Under the pieces are notes generated by a model that was not told the origin of the DNA, made no database searches, and saw only the letters and a list, made by a program, of their open reading frames with translations. Positions 1 to 8,712 of a stretch of 64,000 bases of DNA are shown one piece after another (position 1 is the stretch's first letter; every line of letters starts with the position of its first letter). This DNA is from Streptomyces olivochromogenes (GTDB taxonomy: Bacteria > Actinomycetota > Actinomycetes > Streptomycetales > Streptomycetaceae): NCBI RefSeq assembly GCF_021538895.1, contig NZ_JADDRL010000044.1, positions 1 through 64,000 on the forward strand, in the 5' to 3' direction. Made by a program: the position numbers and the translations under genes.

Positions 1-1
1 C

Positions 2-1858
2 GCCCCGCTCCTCGCCGCCGGCCTGCTCGGTGCCCTCGGGCGCCGGCGTCGCCAGGCGCTGTGGCAGTCGGCGCTCGGTGCCGTCGGCGGACGGCGCGGC
101 ATGGAGCCGCCCACGCCGACCGGGGACGCCCAGGACGTGCAGGACGCGCTGCTGGTCGGCGCCGACCCCGAGGGCGTACGACTCCTCGACCGGTCGCTGC
201 GCGGCCTCGCCGCCTCCCTCGCCGCCGAGTCCCGCGCCCTGCCCGTCGTCTACGCCGCCTGGCTGAGCAACGGCGACCTGCACCTCCAGCTCGCCCAGCC
301 CGCCGGCAAGCCGCCCACGCCCTGGCAGCTGGGCCAGGACCAGACGTTCTGGCTGCTCGCCCGGTCCGACGCCGAGCGGTACGAGGACGTCGACACCGCG
401 GCCCCGTACCCCGGTCTCGTCAGCCTCGGCACCATGGACGACTCGCGGCTGCTCCTCAACCTGGAGGCCGTGCCCGGCCTCGTCTCCCTGAGCGGACGCG
501 AGGCCGACCGGGCCGCCGTGTTCGCCTCCGTCGCCGCCGAACTCGCCACCAACGGCTGGTCCGACCGCATGACGATCACCCTCGTCGGCTTCGGCGAGGA
601 CCTCACCGCGCTCGCGCCCAACCGGCTGCGCCACCTCGACGGCATCGAGGCCCTCCTCGAAACCATGGAGGCGGAGACGCGGCAGCGGCGCGGTGCGCTC
701 GGTGCCGCCGGGCACGACTCGGTCCTGACCGGCCGAACCGGGCCCGCCCAGCACACCCGTTGGGCCCCGCACCTCGTCCTGCTCGCCGCCCAGCCGCCCG
801 CCGAGGACGCGGTCAGGCTCGCCGAACTCGCCGCCGACGCGAGCCGGCTCGGCATCGGCTACCTCGTCGGCGCCGAGAGCGGCGATCTGCCCGGCGCCGC
901 CTGGGAGATGGAGATCACGGCCGCGGGCAAGCTGCTCGCCCCGCTGCTCGGCCTGGAGCTCGACGCGCAGCTCCTGCCCGCCACCCAACAGCGCGCCGTC
1001 GTCGAGCTGTTCGTCGAGGCCGACCCCGAGCGGGACCCGGACGGGCCCACCAACGCCCCGCCGTTCCTCGTCGACATCAGCGAGCAGGGGCGGCCCGCGG
1101 TGTACGCGCGCCTGGTCGGCCCGTACGAGATCATCGGCCTCGACACCCCGGACGGCGAACGCAGCGCCCTGCTCCACGAGGCGCTCGCCCTGCTGCTCCT
1201 GCACCGCGAGGGTGTGCACCCGCGGGTGCTCGCCTCCGCGCTGTGGCCGCGCGGGGTCACCGAGGACGTACGGGACGCGCTCGTCGAGCGGCTGCGCGCC
1301 TGGCTCGGCGCCGACCCGGACGGCACGCCCCGCCTCACCACCGACGAGACGGGCCGGCTCACGCTCGCCAAGTCCGTCGTCTCCGACCTGGACGTGCTGC
1401 GCTCCCTCTACTACGAGGCCACGCAGGGCAAGGGCGTCGACAACCGTGCCGTGCGCGGGCGGACGCTCACCGACGCGCTGGTCCTGGTCCGCGGACCGCT
1501 GCTCGCCGGCCGGCCCGAGGGCCGCTACCGCTGGCTCACCCACGAGATCATCGACGCCCAACTCCCGATGCTGGTCGCCGACATCGGCCTCGCCCTGTCC
1601 GCGTTCCACCTGGAGAAGGACCGCGCCGAGCGGGCGATCGAGGCGCTGAACGCCGCCCTGAACTCCGCCCCGGCCGACGAGCGCCTGTTCAACGAGCTGC
1701 TGCGCGCCACCCACGCCACCGGCGACACCGACCGGCTCCGCTCGCTCGCCGCCGACCTCGTCGGCCGCAGCGGGGCGCGCGGCCTGCCGCCGCGCACGGA
1801 GGCGCTCCTCGACGAACTGCTCCCGACCTGGCGCGACAGCGTCGCCGCGGCCGGATGA
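2..1858 (+). CDS. BTAD-type regulator, 3' part (5' end outside window)
   Basis: The reading frame is open from the first bases, so only the last 618 residues are visible. The visible N-terminus reads APLLAAGLLGALGRRRRQ, like the end of a membrane helix followed by a basic stop-transfer segment, so the whole protein is probably a membrane-anchored regulator. About 250 residues before the end a winged-helix-like region begins (LVGPYEIIGL, then an HREGVHPRVLASALWP stretch), followed by a helical region ending in ALNAALNSAPADERLFNELLRA, typical of the bacterial transcriptional activator domain (BTAD) of SARP-like proteins. The stop overlaps the next start (ATGA), so the prepilin peptidase is translationally coupled. 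An internal ATG at 101 exists but sits inside the conserved frame. The DNA target is unknown. Confidence 0.75.
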   Translation, partial: APLLAAGLLGALGRRRRQALWQSALGAVGGRRGMEPPTPTGDAQDVQDALLVGADPEGVRLLDRSLRGLAASLAAESRALPVVYAAWLSNGDLHLQLAQPAGKPPTPWQLGQDQTFWLLARSDAERYEDVDTAAPYPGLVSLGTMDDSRLLLNLEAVPGLVSLSGREADRAAVFASVAAELATNGWSDRMTITLVGFGEDLTALAPNRLRHLDGIEALLETMEAETRQRRGALGAAGHDSVLTGRTGPAQHTRWAPHLVLLAAQPPAEDAVRLAELAADASRLGIGYLVGAESGDLPGAAWEMEITAAGKLLAPLLGLELDAQLLPATQQRAVVELFVEADPERDPDGPTNAPPFLVDISEQGRPAVYARLVGPYEIIGLDTPDGERSALLHEALALLLLHREGVHPRVLASALWPRGVTEDVRDALVERLRAWLGADPDGTPRLTTDETGRLTLAKSVVSDLDVLRSLYYEATQGKGVDNRAVRGRTLTDALVLVRGPLLAGRPEGRYRWLTHEIIDAQLPMLVADIGLALSAFHLEKDRAERAIEALNAALNSAPADERLFNELLRATHATGDTDRLRSLAADLVGRSGARGLPPRTEALLDELLPTWRDSVAAAG

Positions 1859-2586
1859 CCGACCTGCTGCCGGTCGTCGCCGCCGCGCTGTGGGGCGCGG
1901 TGGCCGGCGCCCTCCTGCTGCCTCGGGCCGCCTACCGTCTCTCGGTCCCTGCGCAGGAGCCGTGGCGGGACCAGTGCCCGGGCGGGCATCCGGTCCGCGG
2001 GTGGATCGGCCCGGCACGATGCGGGCAGTGCGACGAGGCCTCGTACGGCCCGAACGCCCTCCTCCTCGCTGCGGCCACCGCCCTGGTGTGCGCCGCCCTC
2101 GCCGCCGCCACCGGCACCCGCCCCGAACTCGCCGTCTGGCTGCTGCTGTCGCCCGTCGGGGTGCTGCTGGCGGCCGTGGACTTCCGGGTGCGGCGGCTGC
2201 CGGACCCGGTGACGCTGCCGCTCGCGGCCGCCGCCCTCGGCCTGCTCGGCCTGGCCGCCCTGCTGCCCGAGCACGCCGGCGACTGGTTCACCGCGCTGTA
2301 CGGCGCCCTCGCCCTCGGCGCGGGCTACTTCGTGCTGTTCCTCATCAACCCCGCCGGCATGGGCTTCGGCGACGTGAAGCTGGCGCTGGGGACGGGCGCC
2401 GCCCTGGGCTGGTACGGCTGGCCGACGGTGATGCTCGGCACCTTCGCCGGGTTCCTGCTGGGCGCGCTGTACGGGGGCGCCCTCGTCGCCCTGGGCCGGG
2501 CCGGCCGCAAGACGGCGATCCCGTTCGGCCCGTTCCTGATCGCGGGCGCGTTCGTGGGGGTCCTGATCGGCGCGTACACAGCCTGA
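1855..2586 (+). CDS. Prepilin peptidase, A24 family
   Basis: A 243-residue polytopic protein starting in the ATGA overlap with the gene before it. The two catalytic aspartates of type 4 prepilin peptidases are in place: Asp109 in AVDFRVRRLPD and Asp173 in GFGDVKL. An N-terminal loop carries Cys41, Cys56 and Cys59, like the Cys-rich loop of bifunctional peptidase/methylase members. The family cleaves the leader of prepilin-like proteins at the inner membrane face. No pilin or secretion genes are visible, so the substrate may lie upstream of the window or elsewhere. Coupling to a BTAD membrane regulator suggests a shared surface-structure operon; that is inference. Confidence 0.82.
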   Translation: MTDLLPVVAAALWGAVAGALLLPRAAYRLSVPAQEPWRDQCPGGHPVRGWIGPARCGQCDEASYGPNALLLAAATALVCAALAAATGTRPELAVWLLLSPVGVLLAAVDFRVRRLPDPVTLPLAAAALGLLGLAALLPEHAGDWFTALYGALALGAGYFVLFLINPAGMGFGDVKLALGTGAALGWYGWPTVMLGTFAGFLLGALYGGALVALGRAGRKTAIPFGPFLIAGAFVGVLIGAYTA

Positions 2587-2658
2587 GGTCGGACGGTTGA
2601 ACACCCTGGCGTAGGCTGGTTCGGTCCGTCCACAACCCTTGACGAAAGGGACGCCCCG

Positions 2659-3858
2659 GTGACCGAGAAGGCCGACCTCCAGTCTGTGCTCGACCGTGCC
2701 GCAGCGGGCGGACGCATCACGCCCGAGGAGGCGCTCGACCTCTACCGCGACGCCCCGCTGCACGCGCTGGGCGCCGCCGCCGACGCAGTGCGCCGCCGCA
2801 AGTACGCCGGCACCGAGCACATCGCGACGTACATCATCGAGCGCAACATCAACTACACGAACGTGTGCGTCACGGCGTGCAAGTTCTGCGCCTTCTACGC
2901 CGCCCCCAAGGACACCGCCAAGGGCTGGACCCGCGACCTCGACGACATCCTGCGCCGCTGCGCGGAGACCGTCGAGCTGGGCGGCACGCAGATCATGTTC
3001 CAGGGCGGCCACCACCCGGACTACGGCGTCGAGTACTACGAGAAGCACTTCGCCGCCATCAAGAAGGAGTTCCCGCAGCTCGTCATCCACAGCCTGGGGG
3101 CGAGCGAGGTCGAGCACATGGCCCGGATCTCGAAGGTGCCGGTCGAGGAGGCCATCACCCGGATCCACCGGGCCGGTCTGGACTCCTTCGCCGGCGCCGG
3201 TGCCGAGCTGCTGCCCGAGCGCCCGCGCAAGGCCATCGCCCCGCTGAAGGAGAGCGGTGAGCGCTGGCTGGAGATCATGGAGATCGCGCACAAGCTGGGT
3301 GTGGAGTCGACGTCCACGATGCTCATGGGCACCGGCGAGACCAACGCCGAGCGCATCGAGCACCTGCGGATGATCCGGGAGGTGCAGGACCGCACGGGCG
3401 GCTTCCGCGCCTTCATCCCGTACACCTACCAGCCCGAGAACAACCACCTGAAGGGCCGCACGCAGGCCACGCTCTTCGAGTACCTGCGGATGATCGCGAT
3501 CGCCCGGCTCTTCCTGGACAACGTCCAGCACATCCAGGGCTCCTGGCTGACCACGGGCAAGGAGGTCGGCCAGCTGTCGCTGCACTACGGCGCCGACGAC
3601 CTCGGCTCGATCATGCTGGAGGAGAACGTCGTCTCCTCGGCCGGCGCCAAGCACCGCTCCAACCGCCTGGAGATCATCGACCTGATCCGCAAGGCGGGCC
3701 GGGTCCCGGCGCAGCGCTCGACGACGTACGAACACCTCGTCGTCCACGACGACCCGGCGAACGACCCGGTCGACGAGCGGGTGATGTCGCACATCTCGTC
3801 CACGGCGATCGAGGGCGGCACGGCGCATCCCGAGCTGAAGCTGCTCGCGTCCAACTAG
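2659..3858 (+). CDS. mqnC: Cyclic dehypoxanthinyl futalosine synthase
   Basis: A 399-residue radical SAM enzyme of the futalosine menaquinone pathway; the family converts dehypoxanthine futalosine to its cyclic form. The [4Fe-4S]/SAM motif CVTACKFC gives Cys70, Cys74 and Cys77, followed by a FYAAP segment typical of MqnC, and the GGTQIMFQGGHHP strand-loop is also characteristic. The GTG start at 2659 has GAAAGG about ten bases upstream. The preceding gap (2587-2658) separates it from the prepilin peptidase, so it likely has its own promoter. The next gene follows after 17 bases and is probably co-transcribed. menG lies 1.8 kb downstream, in line with a menaquinone-related neighbourhood. Length is normal for the family. 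Confidence 0.95.
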   Translation: MTEKADLQSVLDRAAAGGRITPEEALDLYRDAPLHALGAAADAVRRRKYAGTEHIATYIIERNINYTNVCVTACKFCAFYAAPKDTAKGWTRDLDDILRRCAETVELGGTQIMFQGGHHPDYGVEYYEKHFAAIKKEFPQLVIHSLGASEVEHMARISKVPVEEAITRIHRAGLDSFAGAGAELLPERPRKAIAPLKESGERWLEIMEIAHKLGVESTSTMLMGTGETNAERIEHLRMIREVQDRTGGFRAFIPYTYQPENNHLKGRTQATLFEYLRMIAIARLFLDNVQHIQGSWLTTGKEVGQLSLHYGADDLGSIMLEENVVSSAGAKHRSNRLEIIDLIRKAGRVPAQRSTTYEHLVVHDDPANDPVDERVMSHISSTAIEGGTAHPELKLLASN

Positions 3859-3875
3859 AGCCGATCAGGGGTTCC

Positions 3876-4475
3876 GTGCTGACACTTCACGTCGCCGCGC
3901 AGTCGCCCGAGGCGGCGGTCCTGGTCGACGGGGCGTCCGTCGCCGCCGTCGGCCCGTACCAGGAACTGGCCGACGCCCACCCGCAGGCGAGGGTGCGGCG
4001 GTGGCCCGGCATCCTCACGCCCGGACTGCTGAACCCGTACGGCCCGGAGCTCCTCGAGGCCACCTACCATCCCGACCCGCGCGAGGCCGATGCCCTCGGC
4101 ACCGAGCCCATCGGCGGACCGCGGGCCCGGGAGATCTTCCGCGCCGACCCCGCACGCCTCGGCGCGAGCGCGCGGCGCGGGATCCAGCGGATGCTGGCGC
4201 ACGGAACGGTCGCGGTGGCCGGGGAGTTGCGGTCCCGGGCGGTGGTCGACGCGGTGCGCAGGGCCGGACTCGCGGTCGGACAGCGGCCGGACCGGCTCCC
4301 GGGCCCGGCGGCGCTCTCCCCGACCCCGCTGATCCTGCTGCCGCGGCTGGTGCCGGGCGGTCCCGCCCGGTTCGCCGTCTTCGACGTCGCGGACCGCGCC
4401 GAACTGGTCCGGCGCGGCGCCGGGACCTGCGTGGCGACCGTGATCGGCGGGCGGCTGGTGTACCGGGGCCGCTGA
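3876..4475 (+). CDS. Imidazolonepropionase/amidohydrolase-like protein lacking the metal motif
   Basis: A 199-residue protein 17 bp after mqnC. It has the beta-rich ends of the composite domain of amidohydrolases: VLVDGASVAAVGPYQEL near the start and CVATVIGGRLVYRGR at the end, which are usual for imidazolonepropionase or aminodeoxyfutalosine deaminase-like proteins. Where those enzymes have a PGLVNxHxH metal motif this one has ILTPGLLNPYGPELLE, so the HxH is missing, and at 199 residues most of the TIM barrel is absent. It is therefore probably not a functional metal-dependent deaminase. The position after mqnC suggests a link with menaquinone synthesis, but no function can be assigned. GTG start with weak GGGG upstream. 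Confidence 0.7.
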   Translation: MLTLHVAAQSPEAAVLVDGASVAAVGPYQELADAHPQARVRRWPGILTPGLLNPYGPELLEATYHPDPREADALGTEPIGGPRAREIFRADPARLGASARRGIQRMLAHGTVAVAGELRSRAVVDAVRRAGLAVGQRPDRLPGPAALSPTPLILLPRLVPGGPARFAVFDVADRAELVRRGAGTCVATVIGGRLVYRGR

Positions 4476-4481
4476 CCGGGT

Positions 4482-5462
4482 TCAGCCGGACAAGCTCCGC
4501 CCGAAGGCGCCCGAACTCTGTTTCACGCCGCTGCAGTTGGTCGCCGGGTCGTCCCGCCCGGACCGTCCGTGCGCGCACTGCCGGTCGCGGAAGGAGGACC
4601 ACATCGACACCCAGGCGATCTCCTTCTCCTCGGCGAACGCCCGCACCTGGGCCGCGTCGGAGAGCGTGAACGTCTCGCCCGCCACGTCGTTGACGCCGAT
4701 CATCGAAGTGAGCGCCATGCCCCGCCAGGCGTCCGCGTCGGACAGTGCGAAGACCTTCTTCAGCTGGGCGTGGGTGGCCCTGGCCGAGGTGAGGGCGTAG
4801 CCGCCCATGTCGCCGTCGTACGACTCGGCGTAGTTCATCGTCATGATGTTGACGGTGGAGACCTGCACGTCGTACGTGTTCGCGGACTCCAGCAGCGCGA
4901 GGCCGTCGGAGTCGAGGCCGGACGGCATCACGGGCAGGGTGAAGCTGACCTCCAGGTCCGGGCGGTCCCGTTGGAGCTCCGCTATCGCCTTCGACCGCAG
5001 GGCGACCGAGTCGGAGTCGGTCAGCGTGGCGCCCTCGATGTCGAAGTCGGCCAGGGCGGAGCCCGCAGCGTCCAGCGCCTTGCCGTAGGCCGCCGCCAGC
5101 TCGGACGCGGAGTCGCAGGCCTGCGCCAGCTCCTTGCCGGACGCCCCGCCGAAGGACACCCGCACCGTCGCGCCGTCCCGTTTCAGCCGCGCGATACGGG
5201 ACTGGACCGCCGGGTCGCCGATGGCCTCCGACCCGTCCCACTTCGGCGTGCAGCCGCTGCCGTCCGAGATCACGAAGGCCAGGTTGTACGTCGCCGGGGA
5301 GCCGGCGGAGTCGGTGGCGGACGCGTCCGTGGCACTGACGTAGGGGGCGTACGACGTGCCGCCGGAGGCGTGCGACGTGCCGCCGGAGTCCGCGGAGCAT
5401 CCCGTGACCGCCAGTGCGAACGTGCAAATGAGCCCGGCCGCCGGCCTCAGGAAACCCCTCAT
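4482..5462 (-). CDS. GH18 chitinase-like lipoprotein
   Basis: A 326-residue exported protein. It begins MRGFLRPAAGLICTFALAVTGC, a lipoprotein signal peptide with Cys22 as the probable lipidated residue, followed by a Ser/Thr/Gly-rich linker. The body has the GH18 features VSFGG and ADFDIEG, where the Glu matches the catalytic acid of the DxxDxDxE motif, and later NIMTMNYAE. It resembles small Streptomyces chitinase-like proteins without a separate binding module. The frame is open further upstream, but the signal peptide fixes the start at 5462. It converges with the amidohydrolase-like gene (6 bp apart) and diverges from menG. Substrate could be chitin or another N-acetylglucosamine polymer. 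Confidence 0.8.
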   Translation of the reverse strand: MRGFLRPAAGLICTFALAVTGCSADSGGTSHASGGTSYAPYVSATDASATDSAGSPATYNLAFVISDGSGCTPKWDGSEAIGDPAVQSRIARLKRDGATVRVSFGGASGKELAQACDSASELAAAYGKALDAAGSALADFDIEGATLTDSDSVALRSKAIAELQRDRPDLEVSFTLPVMPSGLDSDGLALLESANTYDVQVSTVNIMTMNYAESYDGDMGGYALTSARATHAQLKKVFALSDADAWRGMALTSMIGVNDVAGETFTLSDAAQVRAFAEEKEIAWVSMWSSFRDRQCAHGRSGRDDPATNCSGVKQSSGAFGRSLSG

Positions 5463-5627
5463 CGCGTACGTACCCGCTCTCGTCGTCTCTGGCCCAGGAC
5501 GGAACCGCCTCGCATCTCCCGGAGGGAAATGTTGCCAGGGGCCGCCGGGGGGCTGCCCGGGGCCCGCGCCGTGACGATGCCGAGGGGGCTGCCCGGGCGT
5601 CGTACCCCCTGCTGCCACAATGGGCGG

Positions 5628-6323
5628 GTGACCCGCGCATCCCTGGACAAGCAGCCGCACGAAGTCGCCTCGATGTTCGACAACGTGGCGGAACGGTACG
5701 ACCTGACGAACGACGTCCTGTCGCTCGGCCAGGACCGGCGGTGGCGCAAGGAGGTCGCGAGGGCGGTCGACGCGCGCCCCGCGCAGAAGATCCTGGACCT
5801 CGCCGCCGGCACGGGCACCTCGTCGCTGCCCTTCGCGCAGACGGGCGCGTACGTCGTCCCCTGCGACTTCTCCCTCGGCATGCTCCAGGTCGGCAAGAAG
5901 CGCAACGCCTGGCTGCCGTTCACGGCCGGCGACGCGACCCGGCTGCCGTTCAAGGACGGCACCTTCGACGCGGTGTCGATCTCCTTCGGGCTGCGCAATG
6001 TGCAGGACACGGACGCCGCGCTGCGCGAGTTGTACCGGGTGACCCGCCCCGGCGGGCGCGTGGTGATCTGCGAGTTCTCGCACCCGACGTGGGCGCCCTT
6101 CAGGACCGTCTACACCGAGTATCTGATGCGGGCCCTGCCGCCGGTCGCGCGCACCGTCTCCTCCAACCCGGACGCGTACGTCTACCTCGCCGAGTCCATC
6201 CGCGCCTGGCCCGACCAGCCCGCGCTGGCCGAGCGGCTGCGCGGGGCGGGCTGGTCGAAGGTCGCCTGGCGGAACCTCACCGGCGGGGTGGTCGCCCTGC
6301 ACCGCGGCTTCAAGGAGAGCTGA
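5628..6323 (+). CDS. menG: Demethylmenaquinone methyltransferase
   Basis: A 231-residue class I SAM methyltransferase of the UbiE/MenG family, which methylates demethylmenaquinone in the last step of menaquinone synthesis. It begins VTRASLDKQPHEVASMF, then has the family segment FDNVAERYDLTNDVLSLG, the SAM-binding motif ILDLAAGTGT at residues 55-64, and VSISFGLRNV and EFSHP downstream. The frame is open far upstream as an antisense artefact; the GTG at 5628 is chosen from the family N-terminus. There is little Shine-Dalgarno sequence. It diverges from the chitinase-like gene, and its stop faces the PASTA gene 9 bp away. Confidence 0.93.
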   Translation: MTRASLDKQPHEVASMFDNVAERYDLTNDVLSLGQDRRWRKEVARAVDARPAQKILDLAAGTGTSSLPFAQTGAYVVPCDFSLGMLQVGKKRNAWLPFTAGDATRLPFKDGTFDAVSISFGLRNVQDTDAALRELYRVTRPGGRVVICEFSHPTWAPFRTVYTEYLMRALPPVARTVSSNPDAYVYLAESIRAWPDQPALAERLRGAGWSKVAWRNLTGGVVALHRGFKES

Positions 6324-6332
6324 GCCCCCGGC

Positions 6333-6668
6333 TCACCGGTTGATCATCTCGAAGGCGTCACCGGGCTCGTCGAGCTCGCGTCGCAGCCCGCCCCGGGGCG
6401 GCCGCGGAATGCGTGGCTCGCGGATGCCTCCGCCGCCCTCTCCCTCACCGAAGTCGAACCACACGTAGACCATGGAGTCCCGCGGCACCTCGGCACCGGG
6501 CTGCGGGTACTGGCGGACGACGTAGTCGACGACGGTGTGGTGGAAGTCCGGCCGGTCCGGCGCGTTCAACGACAGCCCCCACGCCTGGGCGGTCTCGCGC
6601 GCGTCCACGGCCATCAGGCCGACAAGGCGTGGTACGCGCACTTCGGGCGTTTTGGGTGTTATAAGCAC
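6333..6668 (-). CDS. Small stand-alone PASTA-domain protein
   Basis: About 111 residues, starting VLITPKTPEVRVPRLVGL. The GTG at 6668 has a GGGGGTGA ribosome site six bases upstream; the frame is open to 6755 but that start has none. One PASTA repeat is visible: VRVPRLVGLMAVDARETAQAWGL, then the strand VVRQYPQPGAEVP and DSMVYVWF. The C-terminal third is Gly/Glu/Arg-rich. There is no transmembrane segment, signal peptide or kinase domain, so this is a free PASTA module rather than a PknB receptor. PASTA domains usually bind peptidoglycan fragments or protein partners; a cytosolic copy suggests another role. It converges on menG. Confidence 0.75.
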   Translation of the reverse strand: MLITPKTPEVRVPRLVGLMAVDARETAQAWGLSLNAPDRPDFHHTVVDYVVRQYPQPGAEVPRDSMVYVWFDFGEGEGGGGIREPRIPRPPRGGLRRELDEPGDAFEMINR

Positions 6669-6768
6669 AGATGTCACCCCCAGCGGTACTGGAAGGGTAA
6701 CGCCGCCGCGCCAACAGCCGGAAGCGGCAGGTGCCTTTCTGTGACAGATCGTCACTTTGAGTTACGAG

Positions 6769-7287
6769 TCACAGATCAAGGCGGTAGCAGTGCCCCTGCC
6801 GCGCTCTCTGCCGTTCCGTCTCCGGCGTCACGTACGTCTGCGCGAGACGCATCCCCAGCCGCCGGGTGACCGCGATGGAGCGCTCGTTACGGGCGTCCAC
6901 CATCGCCACCACGCTCGGCACGCCCGCCGCCCGCAGCCGCTCCAGGGTCTCCCGCGCGGCCGCCGTCACATACCCCTTGCCCCAGTGCGCCCGCCCGAGC
7001 CGCCAGCCGACCTCGATCTCGCCCGTCGGGCCCCACTTGCGCTCCCACGGCTGGGCGCCCGTGAAACCGATGACCTCGCCGCTCTCGTCGAGCACGGACC
7101 ACAGGCAGAAACCGCGCTCCGCGTCGTGCCGGCGCTGGCGGGCGGTGAGCTCCTCGTAGACGGACAACTCCGCGGCCCTGCCGCCCTGGAACTCCATGAC
7201 CTGCGGGTCGGCGAAGGCCCGGTGCCAGGTGAACGCGTCCTCGTGGGTGGGGACACGCAGCCGTACTGCGGGGAGAGCTCGTTTCAC
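6769..7287 (-). CDS. GNAT acetyltransferase, RimJ/RimL type
   Basis: A 172-residue N-acetyltransferase beginning VKRALPAVRLRVPTHEDA. It shows the usual RimJ/RimL order: an N-terminal beta-alpha with FADPQVMEFQGG, the middle strand EIEVGWRLGRAHWGKGY containing the acetyl-CoA loop region, and AMVDARNERSIAVTRRLGM near the end. The family acetylates protein N-termini or small amines; the substrate is not predictable. GTG start with AGGG about ten bases upstream. It diverges from the geranylgeranyl reductase family gene and is separated by 100 bp from the PASTA gene downstream of it. Confidence 0.85.
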   Translation of the reverse strand: MKRALPAVRLRVPTHEDAFTWHRAFADPQVMEFQGGRAAELSVYEELTARQRRHDAERGFCLWSVLDESGEVIGFTGAQPWERKWGPTGEIEVGWRLGRAHWGKGYVTAAARETLERLRAAGVPSVVAMVDARNERSIAVTRRLGMRLAQTYVTPETERQRARQGHCYRLDL

Positions 7288-7386
7288 GGGGGCAGCCCTT
7301 CAGCCGGGTGATCAATTCTGCTGAATAGACTGCCCATGTCCAGTGCCCGTCAGCACGCAGATTTCGAACTCAGGGGAGATCCCGCC

Positions 7387-8670
7387 GTGACCGAGCCCCT
7401 CTCCGACCACACCGCCGATGTGATCGTCGTGGGCGCGGGGCCAGCCGGCTCCGCGACCGCTTACCACCTCGCCCGGGCCGGCCTCGACGTACTCCTGCTG
7501 GAGAAGACCGAGTTCCCGCGGGAGAAGGTCTGCGGCGACGGCCTCACCCCGCGCGCCGTCAAGCAGCTCGTGGCCATGGGCATCGACATCTCCGAAGAGG
7601 CCGGCTGGCTGCGCAACAAGGGCCTGAGGATCATCGGCGGTGGCTCCCGGCTCCAGCTGGACTGGCCTGATCTTGCCTCGTTCCCCGACTACGGACTCGT
7701 CCGCAAGCGCGACGACTTCGACGAGCAGCTGGCCCGCAACGCCCAGAAGGCGGGCGCGCGGTTGTACGAGCGCTGCAACGTCTCCGGCCCGATCGTCGAC
7801 GACCGCACCGGCCGCATCACCGGCGTCACGGCCAAGCTCGGCGAGGAGAAGCGGGAAGTCACCTTCCACGCGCCCCTCGTGGTCGCCGCCGACGGCAACT
7901 CCACCCGGCTGTCCCTGGCGATGGGCCTGCACCGCCGCGAGGACCGCCCGATGGGCGTCGCGGTCCGTACGTACTTCACCTCCCCGCGCCACGAGGACGA
8001 CTACCTGGAGTCCTGGCTGGAGCTGTGGGACCGGCGCGGCGCCCAGGACCGCCTGCTGCCGGGCTACGGCTGGATCTTCGGCATGGGCGACGGCACGTCC
8101 AACGTCGGCCTGGGCGTCCTGAACACCTCCGGCTCCTTCAAGGAGCTGGACTGGCGCGAGGTTTTGAAGGCCTGGTGCGCCTCCATGCCGGAGGACTGGG
8201 GCTACACCCCGGAGAACATGACCGGCCCCATCCGCGGCGCCGCGCTCCCGATGGCCTTCAACCGCCAGCCGCACTACACCAAGGGCCTGCTGCTCGTCGG
8301 CGACGCGGGCGGCCTGGTGAACCCCTTCAACGGCGAGGGCATCGCCTACGCCATGGAGTCCGGCCAGATCGCCGCCGACGTCATCGTCCAGGCGCACGCG
8401 CGGGCGACGGCGGGCCAGCGCGAACTGGCCCTGCAGCGCTACCCGCGCGTCCTCAAGGACACCTACGGCGGCTACTACACGCTGGGCCGCGCCTTCGTGA
8501 AGCTCATCGGCAACCCGAAGGTCATGCAGATCGCCGCCCAGCGCGGCCTCACCCACCCGCTCCTGATGAAGTTCACCCTCAAGCTCCTGGCCAACCTCAC
8601 CGACCCGACGGGCGGCGACGCGATGGACCGGATCATCAACGGCCTGAGCAAGGTGGCACCGAAGGCCTGA
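7387..8670 (+). CDS. Geranylgeranyl reductase family flavoprotein (MenJ-like)
   Basis: A 427-residue FAD enzyme. The N-terminus has the dinucleotide motif DVIVVGAGPAGSATA (residues about 11-25), followed by FPREKVCGDGL, a hallmark of the geranylgeranyl reductase/MenJ family, and VGDAGGLVNPFNGEGIAYAMESG in the FAD-binding C-terminal part. Members reduce prenyl double bonds; actinobacterial homologues saturate a unit of the menaquinone side chain. The GTG at 7387 has AGGGGAG about nine bases upstream; an ATG at 7336 has no ribosome site and lies beside a likely -10 (TAGACT, 7326-7331). Its position between menG and nuo supports a menaquinone role, which is inference. It ends at a strong bidirectional terminator. 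Confidence 0.85.
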   Translation: MTEPLSDHTADVIVVGAGPAGSATAYHLARAGLDVLLLEKTEFPREKVCGDGLTPRAVKQLVAMGIDISEEAGWLRNKGLRIIGGGSRLQLDWPDLASFPDYGLVRKRDDFDEQLARNAQKAGARLYERCNVSGPIVDDRTGRITGVTAKLGEEKREVTFHAPLVVAADGNSTRLSLAMGLHRREDRPMGVAVRTYFTSPRHEDDYLESWLELWDRRGAQDRLLPGYGWIFGMGDGTSNVGLGVLNTSGSFKELDWREVLKAWCASMPEDWGYTPENMTGPIRGAALPMAFNRQPHYTKGLLLVGDAGGLVNPFNGEGIAYAMESGQIAADVIVQAHARATAGQRELALQRYPRVLKDTYGGYYTLGRAFVKLIGNPKVMQIAAQRGLTHPLLMKFTLKLLANLTDPTGGDAMDRIINGLSKVAPKA

Positions 8671-8683
8671 CCCGCCACGTGCC

Positions 8684-8712
8684 CTGGGCCTGTCGTTCGA
8701 CGACAGGCCTAG
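8684..8712. terminator. Bidirectional terminator hairpin
   Basis: A 10-bp perfect stem (8687-8696 with 8700-8709) around a TCG loop, extended by three more pairs including one G-U. It lies between the convergent reductase and deformylase genes and includes the deformylase stop codon. No T-run, as usual in Streptomyces. Confidence 0.8.

Noticed and set aside
61..1854. Long open frame continuous with the prepilin peptidase
   Set aside because: It is the shifted frame of the BTAD gene; the peptidase begins at the ATGA overlap at 1855.
1525..3828. Very long minus-strand open frame (767 codons) opposite mqnC and the prepilin peptidase
   Set aside because: It lies antisense to well-supported genes, and its translation is Arg/Ala/Gly-rich without any motif; high GC gives such frames routinely.
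4569..5627. In-frame extension of menG upstream over the chitinase-like gene
   Set aside because: The extension is antisense to the lipoprotein gene and the family N-terminus begins at 5628.
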